64,000 bases of DNA. Origin: UMGS1590 sp900552455 (GTDB lineage Bacteria > Bacillota > Peptococcia > Peptococcales > Peptococcaceae). The DNA is taken from the NCBI GenBank assembly GCA_963931105.1, contig OZ007004.1, positions 2,232,001-2,296,000 on the forward strand. The letters are read 5' to 3'. Positions within the stretch are counted from its first letter, which is position 1. Each line of letters begins with the position of its first letter. Below the pieces are notes generated by a model, which saw only the letters and a program-made list of their open reading frames with translations, was not told the origin of the DNA and searched no databases. Both the position numbers and the translations under genes were made by a program. Below are positions 41,879-48,262 of the stretch, in pieces.

Positions 41879-43246
41879 TTAGTTGTTGAGGGCGTGGATT
41901 GGCGCTGGAATACGCCCGCCACGCTGGGCGAAAATTTTTGACGAGAATGGGTGTACGTCCATGATTGGCGCACGTCCCAAAAGGCCGCCAAACTCAACCA
42001 TTTCGCCGACGCCTTTTCCTGGAACAGGGATGACGCGGACGGCAGTGGTCTTTTTGTTGATCATGCCGATGGCTGCTTCGTCGGCGATCATGGCGGTGAT
42101 GGTCTCTGCCGGGGTATCGCCAGGGATGGCGACCATATCAATGCCGACGGAGCAGACGCAGGTCATGGCCTCGAGCTTGTCATAGCTGAGGCTGCCTTCC
42201 TTGGCGGCTGCGATCATGCCGGCGTCTTCGCTGACTGGGATAAACGCACCGGAGAGGCCGCCGACATGGCTGGATGCCATGGCGCCGCCTTTTTTAACGG
42301 CGTCGTTGAGCATAGCCAGCGCGGCAGTGGTGCCGTGGGTGCCGCATTTTTCGAGGCCGACGGCTTCGAGGATGTCGGCAACGGAATCGCCGATGGCGGC
42401 GGTTGGCGCCAGCGACAGATCGACGATGCCAAATGGCACACCGAGGCGGCGCGCGGCTTCCTGGCCGACCATTTCGCCGGAGCGGGTGATCTTGAAGGCC
42501 ATGCGCTTGATGAGTTCGGCGAGTTCGTCAAATGGCAGGTTGTCGCGGCCTTTTACGGCGTTCAAAACAACGCCTGGGCCGCTGACGCCGACGGAAAGAC
42601 AGCATTCGCCTTCACCGACGCCGTAAAACGCACCTGCCATGAATGGGTTGTCTTCCACAGCGTTGCAGAATGCGACAAATTTGGCGCATCCAAGGGCATC
42701 CTGATCGGCTGTAAGCTCCGCGGTTTCCTTGATGACGCGGCCTAAGATGGCGGCGGCATCCATGTTGATGCCGGCTTTGCTGGAGCCGATGTTGACGGAG
42801 GAGCAAACGACATCGGTGGTGGCAAGGGCTTCAGGAATGGTGTCGAGGAATTCGCGCTCTGCCTTTGTCATGCCCTTCTGCACGAGGGCGCCGTAGCCGC
42901 CGAGAAAATCGACGCCGACTTCTTTGGCAGCGCGGTCGAGCGTGCGGGCGATGGCGAGGTAGTCGCGGTCTGCGCAGGCTTCGCCGATCATGGAGATTGG
43001 CGTAACGGAGATGCGCTTGTTGACGATTGGAATACCAAATTCCTTGCTGATGGCCTCTGCGGTTGGCACGAGATTTTCGGCCATGGTGGTGATCTTGTCG
43101 TAGATCTTGCGGCAGGTGGTCTCAGTGGATTCGGATACGCAATCCTTCAGAGAGATGCCCATGGTGGTGGTACGGATGTCGAGGTTCTCCTCGGCGATCA
43201 TGTGGATCGTCTGAAAAATATCCGATGAATTCATTGAAAATGACAT
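41879..43246 (-). CDS. PFL-like UPF0210 (DUF711) protein
   Basis: A 455-residue member of UPF0210/DUF711, with marks such as NLDIRTTTMGISLKDCVSES, GVDFLGGYGALVQKGMT, SVNIGSSKAGINMDAA, FCNAVEDNPFMAGAFYGVGE and VSGPGVVLNAV. Members resemble pyruvate formate-lyase in fold but lack the glycyl radical segment and have no established activity. It nearly always follows an ACT-domain protein of UPF0237, as here, which suggests an amino-acid-regulated enzyme. Start at 43246 with GGAGAACG upstream. Confidence 0.92.
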   Translation of the reverse strand: MSFSMNSSDIFQTIHMIAEENLDIRTTTMGISLKDCVSESTETTCRKIYDKITTMAENLVPTAEAISKEFGIPIVNKRISVTPISMIGEACADRDYLAIARTLDRAAKEVGVDFLGGYGALVQKGMTKAEREFLDTIPEALATTDVVCSSVNIGSSKAGINMDAAAILGRVIKETAELTADQDALGCAKFVAFCNAVEDNPFMAGAFYGVGEGECCLSVGVSGPGVVLNAVKGRDNLPFDELAELIKRMAFKITRSGEMVGQEAARRLGVPFGIVDLSLAPTAAIGDSVADILEAVGLEKCGTHGTTAALAMLNDAVKKGGAMASSHVGGLSGAFIPVSEDAGMIAAAKEGSLSYDKLEAMTCVCSVGIDMVAIPGDTPAETITAMIADEAAIGMINKKTTAVRVIPVPGKGVGEMVEFGGLLGRAPIMDVHPFSSKIFAQRGGRIPAPIHALNN

Positions 43247-43260
43247 TGTTCGTTCTCCAA

Positions 43261-43545
43261 TCAAACCTGATGCATGAATTTGAAAATGTCCTCATGCTGG
43301 CAGCGTACTTCGAGACCGATCTCCTTGCCGACGCGCGCACATTCGTCGACGAGCTCCTGCAGGGAGATGTTGCACTCGCTGATATCTACAAGCATGATCA
43401 TGTTAAAGAAGCCATCGAGGATCGTCTGGCTGATATCCAGCACATTGACGTCGTGCTCGAAGAGCATGGCGGTGACGTTGGCGATGATGCCCTTTTTGTC
43501 ATAACCGGTGACGGTGATGACGGCTTTCTGCTGTGGGGTTGTCAT
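43261..43545 (-). CDS. ACT-domain protein UPF0237
   Basis: A 94-residue single ACT domain: AVITVTGYDKKGIIANVTAMLFEHDVNVLDISQTILDGFFNMIMLVDIS. ACT domains bind amino acids as regulators. This type (UPF0237, like GcvR-related proteins) is paired with UPF0210 across clostridia. It lies 14 bases upstream of the PFL-like gene and is very likely its partner. GGAGAAC precedes the ATG. Confidence 0.95.
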   Translation of the reverse strand: MTTPQQKAVITVTGYDKKGIIANVTAMLFEHDVNVLDISQTILDGFFNMIMLVDISECNISLQELVDECARVGKEIGLEVRCQHEDIFKFMHQV

Positions 43546-43547
43546 GA

Positions 43548-44027
43548 TTACTTCTGTTCTCCTTGTTTCTTTTCGTGATAATTGATGATGTAACGGATGA
43601 TGTTGTGGCGGCTGACCATGCCGACAAGCTTGCCATCTTCGATGACAGGCAGCTTTTTGATGCGCTTCTTGCCGAGGGTGCGGGCCACTTCGTCAACGGT
43701 TTCATCTGGCTCTGCGCCGATGATCTTGGTGGTGGCGAGCTCCATAACGTTGATGCGCAAGAGATCGTCGAGCTTCTGGTCGAAGGATTCGGAATCGTAC
43801 CATACGGTGATGAAGCTGGTCATATCGATGATACGTGGATCCTGCTTGGCGATGAATTTCATGATGTCGCCGTCGCTGATAAAGCCAACAACCTCCATGT
43901 CCTTGTTGACGATCGGCACACCGCTGATCTTTTTGTCCACGAGGGTTCTCAGTACGGTAGCGATATCGTCCTCTTCATGCGCAAAGTATACATCTTTCTC
44001 CATAATATTGCGGATTGCTTCGCTCAT
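43548..44027 (-). CDS. CBS-pair protein
   Basis: A 159-residue protein with two CBS repeats: IMEKDVYFAHEEDDIATVLRTLVDKKISGVPIVNKDMEVVGFISDGDIMKFI and ATTKIIGAEPDETVDEVARTLGKKRIKKLPVIEDGKLVGMVSRHNIIRYII. It resembles the CBS protein at 32377 in size but is not a close copy. It ends two bases before the ACT gene starts, so the three genes CBS-ACT-PFL form one operon. The ATG at 44027 has AAGGAGG nine bases upstream. Confidence 0.92.
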   Translation of the reverse strand: MSEAIRNIMEKDVYFAHEEDDIATVLRTLVDKKISGVPIVNKDMEVVGFISDGDIMKFIAKQDPRIIDMTSFITVWYDSESFDQKLDDLLRINVMELATTKIIGAEPDETVDEVARTLGKKRIKKLPVIEDGKLVGMVSRHNIIRYIINYHEKKQGEQK

Positions 44028-44107
44028 TCTTCTCATCCTCCTTAAAGATTTACAGCTAGTTAAAAGCTTAGCGATTTACAGCAAAATATTTATGGCAGCT
44101 ATTGCTT

Positions 44108-44135
44108 GCCCGGAAGAGCATTGACTTCCAGGCAG
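44108..44135 (-). other. Hairpin in the leader of the CBS-ACT-PFL operon
   Basis: Arms TGCCTGGAAG and CTTCCGGGCA (one G-U pair) around an eight-base loop, read on the minus strand, with no T run. It would lie in the 5' leader. I match it to no known riboswitch. Confidence 0.35.
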
Positions 44136-44258
44136 CCGCAGTCATGCATTTTTAAATCAATTTTCATTATAAATCAACACACAGGGAAATTCAATAACTT
44201 GCGACAAATTCCCGCAGAAATATGTTCTCTGCGCGCGTGGCACCATCGCTGCATCAAA

Positions 44259-44294
44259 AAAAGCATGCGCTGATTTATACAGACGCATGCTTTT
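44259..44294 (-). terminator. Terminator of the thioredoxin-reductase-like gene
   Basis: Arms AAAGCATGCG and CGCATGCTTTT; on the minus strand a run of seven T follows. Confidence 0.88.
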
Positions 44295-44327
44295 CTCTCG
44301 TTATAAAAATGCTTGATGGGCGAAAAA

Positions 44328-45524
44328 TTATAAGGTTTCAGCGGTAACTTCGCGCTTTACTTCGCCGCCAACGAGCTCGAGGATCTTGGCTGGCTGGTTT
44401 TCATCGAGAACGATGTCAAACTTCTTGGCCAGGGTCTTCTTGCGCATGTAGTCGACTTCGACGAACATGTGGTCGCCGGTTTCAGCGTTTTTCGCTTCTA
44501 CTGCCTGGATGGCTTCGAGGCTGCCGGCATATTCCTGGCTCCAGAATGCGAGGAGCACTGGCTTGTCGCTGCCGAGCACGCGGGTGTTAAAATCCTTCAG
44601 CTCTTCGATGTAGCGTTCAGCAGCGGTGGCTGCGATGGCGCCATCAGCAGCGGAGGTAACAACCTGGCGCAGGTATTTGTCGCGCACGTCGCCGACTGCG
44701 TAAACGCCTTCGAGGTTGGTTTCCATGCGGTCGTTGGTTGGGATGTAGCCGCGGCCGTTGAAAGCGAGGCCGGTTTCAGTCAGGCCCTTGGTTTCAGGCA
44801 CCTGGCCAACGAAGAAGAACACGCCTTCGCAAGGAATGTCGGTGAGCTCGCCAGTCTTGGAGTTCTTCACCTGCAGGCCGGTGACTTCGTCTTCGCCGAG
44901 GATGGCTGCTGGGGACGAATTCCAGACGAATTTGAGCTTAGGATGTGCGAATGCTTTTTCAGCAGCAACCTTGTTGCAGTCGAGCACGCCTTCGTCGTGG
45001 AGCACGATGATGGTGACTTCGCTGGCGAATTTGGCGATGAACATACTTTCTTCAATGGCCTGGTCGCCGCTGCCGATAACGCAGACGCGCTGATCCTGGA
45101 AGAATTCAGCATCGCAGGTTGCGCAGTAGGCAACGCCCATGCCTGCGAGTTCTTTTTCGCCAGGGATGCCGAGGATGCGGGCGCTGGTGCCGGTAGCGAT
45201 GATGATCGCTGGAGCGGTGTAGGTATTTTTACGGGTCTTGACGACCTTGGTTTCACCTTCGAGGATGACTTCTTTTGGGGTTTCCTTGGTGATGGTGCAG
45301 CCGAATTTTTCAGCGTGCTGACGCATGGTGTCGGTCAGTTCTGGACCGGTGGTGGAGAGGAAACCAGGATAGTTTACGATTTCGCGGGTCGTTTCAGCAC
45401 GGCCGCCGATGGTCCCCTTCTCGATGATCAACGTGTTCAAACGCGCGCGGCCACCGTAGATACCAGCAGCAAGCCCAGCAGGGCCGCCGCCCAGGATAAT
45501 CAAATCGTAATTCATTTCACTCAT
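44328..45524 (-). CDS. Thioredoxin reductase-like flavoprotein fused to a thioredoxin-like domain without CxxC
   Basis: A 398-residue fusion. Residues 1 to about 310 are a TrxB-like flavoprotein: FAD motif LIILGGGPAGLAAGIYGGRA, redox pair CATC in GVAYCATCDAEFF, and C-terminal FAD motif VYAVGDVRDKYLRQVVTSAADGAIAA. The usual NADPH-specificity motif HRRxxxR is missing: the matching place reads IIVLHDEGVLDCNK, and the dinucleotide loop is GSGDQAIEE. Residues about 312-398 are thioredoxin-like (VLGSDKPVLLAFWSQEYAGSL, then helices and strands) but the active-site Trp-Cys-x-x-Cys is replaced by WSQEYAGS. The domain cannot do thiol exchange and may serve in binding. Ferredoxin-dependent flavin thioredoxin reductases of clostridia also lack the NADPH motif. 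Confidence 0.88.
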   Translation of the reverse strand: MSEMNYDLIILGGGPAGLAAGIYGGRARLNTLIIEKGTIGGRAETTREIVNYPGFLSTTGPELTDTMRQHAEKFGCTITKETPKEVILEGETKVVKTRKNTYTAPAIIIATGTSARILGIPGEKELAGMGVAYCATCDAEFFQDQRVCVIGSGDQAIEESMFIAKFASEVTIIVLHDEGVLDCNKVAAEKAFAHPKLKFVWNSSPAAILGEDEVTGLQVKNSKTGELTDIPCEGVFFFVGQVPETKGLTETGLAFNGRGYIPTNDRMETNLEGVYAVGDVRDKYLRQVVTSAADGAIAATAAERYIEELKDFNTRVLGSDKPVLLAFWSQEYAGSLEAIQAVEAKNAETGDHMFVEVDYMRKKTLAKKFDIVLDENQPAKILELVGGEVKREVTAETL

Positions 45525-45833
45525 TTTTTCGAACCTCCAAAATAATTCTGTTCTAAAAGACAAATTTATTCTAGCAATAATCACAGAGAGCGAGTAGCCA
45601 AAATATGACTATTTTCAAGAAAATCACGTCGCTGTGTTTCGCTTAAATGATAAATTAGTAATTTTTAATGATTAATGCAGGTATGCTTTGTCGCTTGCGC
45701 GCCAAAGCGAATAATAATTTGTGAGCTGCGCACGTCCGCTGATAAAATAAAAAGGTTTTTGACAGGTGACACGCCAGCGGCGTCCTGCCAAAAACCTACT
45801 ACTATTGATCACTACTCATTTACAACACCTTGC
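45525..45833. other. Intergenic region between thioredoxin-reductase-like gene and FeoA-like gene
   Basis: Apart from the terminator at 45754-45796, this AT-rich 309-base stretch shows no gene, repeat or regulatory site that I can support. The promoter for the reductase gene must lie at its left end. Confidence 0.4.
45754..45796 (-). terminator. Terminator behind the FeoA-like gene
   Basis: Arms GGTTTTTGACAGG (45754-45766) and CCTGCCAAAAACC (45784-45796), with one mismatched base, after the minus-strand stop at 45834. Confidence 0.6.
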
Positions 45834-46049
45834 TCAAATTGCCTGCACGACGATCTTGTTCATCTGCTCGAGCTCGAGCTCGAGCTGCGAATAGCCGAAC
45901 TGGACGATGCTCTGCAGGGCTTTTTTGAGGACGACGACGCTCATGCCTTTGTAGGCGCCGATCTCGTCGGAGATGCGGGTGTCGTCGACAGAGACGATCT
46001 CGTAGATCTCTCCTTCTGCTGCTTCATTCAGTCGAAACAATTTACTCAT
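45834..46049 (-). CDS. FeoA-like small protein
   Basis: A 71-residue protein with the size and strand pattern of FeoA domains (GEIYEIVSVDDTRISDEIGAYKGMSVVVLKKALQSIVQFGYSQLELE ... KIVVQAI). FeoA-type SH3-like domains regulate the ferrous iron transporter FeoB or act inside iron regulators; no feoB is near, so a role in iron uptake is not shown. The ATG at 46049 overlaps the end of the PRC-barrel gene by eight bases, with GGGAGAAG inside it. Confidence 0.7.
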   Translation of the reverse strand: MSKLFRLNEAAEGEIYEIVSVDDTRISDEIGAYKGMSVVVLKKALQSIVQFGYSQLELELEQMNKIVVQAI

Positions 46050-46953
46050 GGTCTTCTCCCTGTGTGACCTGCACGGCGACGCGATAGAGCTCGGCGACTT
46101 TGTCGCTTTCGACGGTGCGGCGCACAGCGGTTTCATCGATGGCATGGCCTGGCATGATGATGACTTCGCCCTGGTTGTCGTAGATTGGGCTAGTCACGGT
46201 GAAGCCTTTGAGGTCACGCAGGACGCTTGCGATCTCCGATTCCATGTTGGCGGTTTTGGCGCTCTTGGACTGCTCGGAGAGGTTGTCGAAAACGTCGCGG
46301 ATCTCGACGGCGACGCGCTCGGTGAAGCGGCCGGCGTCACGCTTAAGCTCGTCGGTGTCGATCTGGCGCATGCGTTCGCCGACTTTCTGCCCGGCTTCGG
46401 ACAGGGTGGCGCCGAGGCGGCGCAGAAGCGAGCGCATCATTTCTTCGGCGTCTTCGGCTTCGGCGCTCTGAGCGGCTTGGCGGGTGTAGGCGCTCTTGTG
46501 GATGCCGGATTCAGGCACGGCGAGGATGACGGCGCCGCTGCCGAGCTTGCCGACGTCGCTGATGGCGATGCCGTACCATTCTTCTGCCCCGGCGATGATG
46601 AGATCGCGCAGGGTGCCGTCAGGCTGGGTCCAGGCGCAGTCGCGGATCTTACCGAGGAGCTTGCCTGTGGAATCGAGGCAGGAAAGGCCGAGCAGGCTTT
46701 TCACGTCGCCTGGCAGATAGCTCTGGCTGGAGGAAATGACGACGACCTGCTGGTCGATGTCGGTGACCTGCGAGAAGCTGCAGAAGGCGAGTCGGGAGCC
46801 TTCCTCCTCCTCTACGCGATAGGCGAAGGCACTGACGCGCAGCGGATCCTCGCAGACCAACAGGCCGGTGATTCTGCCGACGAGGTCGCCGGTTTCAAGG
46901 TTCAAAACGTCTTTATCTAAAAAGTCAGATGCGTAGAGCATCTCTCTCATCAT
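46042..46953 (-). CDS. PRC-barrel domain protein
   Basis: A 303-residue cytoplasmic protein. Two PRC-barrel units are visible (LYASDFLDKDVLNLETGDLVGRITGLLV and SLLGLSCLDSTGKLLGKIRDCAWTQPDGTLRDLII). The middle (residues 160-235) is a charged helical part (MMRSLLRRLGATLSEAGQKVGERMRQIDTDELKRDAGRFTERVAVEIRDVF), and the end has a further beta segment VTSPIYDNQGEVIIMPGHAIDETAV. PRC barrels mediate protein contacts, for example in RimM and photosynthetic reaction centres. The role here is unknown; the gene sits between tatC and a FeoA-like gene with which it overlaps. Confidence 0.82.
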   Translation of the reverse strand: MMREMLYASDFLDKDVLNLETGDLVGRITGLLVCEDPLRVSAFAYRVEEEEGSRLAFCSFSQVTDIDQQVVVISSSQSYLPGDVKSLLGLSCLDSTGKLLGKIRDCAWTQPDGTLRDLIIAGAEEWYGIAISDVGKLGSGAVILAVPESGIHKSAYTRQAAQSAEAEDAEEMMRSLLRRLGATLSEAGQKVGERMRQIDTDELKRDAGRFTERVAVEIRDVFDNLSEQSKSAKTANMESEIASVLRDLKGFTVTSPIYDNQGEVIIMPGHAIDETAVRRTVESDKVAELYRVAVQVTQGEDHE

Positions 46954-46959
46954 ACTTGG

Positions 46960-47712
46960 TCACCTCTCTGTAGATTCTTGCTGTGACAACTTTTTCATTC
47001 TTCTGCGGTACACGCGCCGCGACAAGACGATGCTGATCTCAAAGAGCACGTACATGGGCAGCGCCAGAAGGAGCTGGCTGACGACATCTGGCGGGCTGAA
47101 CACGCCGGCGGCAACGACGATCAAGAGGATCACCCAGCGCCGGTATTTGACGAGGGCCTCTGGCGTGACGATGCCGAAGCTGGTGAGGAAATAGATGGCC
47201 AGCGGGATCTCGAAGACGATCCCGAAGGGAATGAGGAATTTCCACACGAAGCTCAGATAGTTGGCGACGGTGATGAAGGGATCAAACTCGCCGCTGAAAT
47301 CGAAGAGCAGCACCTTGAGAGAAAATTTCAGCACCACAAAATAAGCGAAGGCGATGCCGGCCAGGAAAAGCACAAAGAGCCAGAAGAGCACGGTCAGAAA
47401 GGCGCGCTTCTCGTTTTTGTAGAGGCCGGGCAGGATGAATTTCAGCACCTGCCAGAGCACGACGGGGCTGGCGCAGATGACACCGGCGAGGATGGCGATC
47501 TTCATGTAGGCCATGAAGGCTTCGGCGACGCTGGTGAATTTGAGCTCGATGCCGTATTCCTTGACAGGCGCGATCACGAGATCCATGATCGGCTCACGCA
47601 GAAAAGCGTAGCAGAGCACGGATGCTGCCAGCACGGCGATGATGGAAACGAGGAACACACGCCGCAGGGCCTTGAGATGCTCGGAAAGCGGCAGTTCTTT
47701 TTGGTCCGACAT
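46960..47712 (-). CDS. tatC: Sec-independent translocase TatC
   Basis: A 250-residue TatC with six helices. Conserved elements are LPLSEHLKALRRVFLVSI, the periplasmic-loop/TM2 region FMAYMKIAILAGVICASPVVLWQVLKFILPGLYKNEK, and the FVVLKFSLK and TPEALVKYRRW segments. It recognises twin-arginine signals of folded, often cofactor-containing, exported proteins. AAGGAGGG precedes the ATG at 47712. The operon is tatA-tatA/B-tatC, then the PRC-barrel gene. Confidence 0.96.
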   Translation of the reverse strand: MSDQKELPLSEHLKALRRVFLVSIIAVLAASVLCYAFLREPIMDLVIAPVKEYGIELKFTSVAEAFMAYMKIAILAGVICASPVVLWQVLKFILPGLYKNEKRAFLTVLFWLFVLFLAGIAFAYFVVLKFSLKVLLFDFSGEFDPFITVANYLSFVWKFLIPFGIVFEIPLAIYFLTSFGIVTPEALVKYRRWVILLIVVAAGVFSPPDVVSQLLLALPMYVLFEISIVLSRRVYRRRMKKLSQQESTER

Positions 47713-47725
47713 GGTGCCCTCCTTC

Positions 47726-48022
47726 CTACGCTTTTGGATTGGCTGTATGATCTTTGAGATCAAGGTCTTTACTGAGATCTGCGAGCTCGCTCTTGAACTG
47801 GGCTTCTGTGTCCTTGGCTTTCTGCGACACTTCTGTGAAGCCGGTCTCTTTCTTGATGGCGTCGACCTCGTCCTTGAGGTTCAAATTGGAATCGGACAGC
47901 GCTTTTTTGAAGCTGTTGACGGTTTTGCCGAGGGTGCGCCCGGCTTCCGGGAGCTTGTCCGGTCCCAGCACGAGAAAGGCGACGAGCACGATGACGATGA
48001 TCTCACCGAAACTGAGTCCCAT
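47726..48022 (-). CDS. TatA/TatB-family protein (longer copy)
   Basis: A 98-residue Tat protein: a short N-terminal helix (SFGEIIVIVLVAFLVLGPDKLPEAGRTLGK) with the hinge Phe/Gly-Pro, then an amphipathic helix and a long charged tail (KDEVDAIKKETGF...). The LGPDKLPE sequence and longer tail look more TatB-like than the second copy, so the organism may have a three-part TatABC system. The start follows AAGGAGATC. Confidence 0.9.
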   Translation of the reverse strand: MGLSFGEIIVIVLVAFLVLGPDKLPEAGRTLGKTVNSFKKALSDSNLNLKDEVDAIKKETGFTEVSQKAKDTEAQFKSELADLSKDLDLKDHTANPKA

Positions 48023-48036
48023 ACGATCTCCTTCTC

Positions 48037-48234
48037 TTACTTCTTGTCGTCGGCAGCGTCTGCATCAGCTGCGGTTTTTTCTGCCGGCTGTTCGTCGTCC
48101 TTGTGCAGCTCTTCTTTGAATTCGCGCACGGATTTCCCGGCGGATTTGCCCAACCCGGCGAGGCGGCTGGAGCCAAAGAGCACGACGACGACAACGAGGA
48201 TAATGAGCATTTCGCCCATACTAAGTCCAAACAT
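48037..48234 (-). CDS. tatA: TatA-family protein (short copy)
   Basis: A 65-residue TatA: SMGEMLIILVVVVVLFGSSRLAGLGKSAGKSVREFKEEL, with membrane helix, the FGSSRL hinge and an acidic tail. It forms the pore part of the twin-arginine translocase. It is 14 bases upstream of the longer copy, so both are translated from one message that continues into tatC. Confidence 0.93.
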   Translation of the reverse strand: MFGLSMGEMLIILVVVVVLFGSSRLAGLGKSAGKSVREFKEELHKDDEQPAEKTAADADAADDKK

Positions 48235-48262
48235 CAGAACACCTCACTTTGAAAGATTTCTA

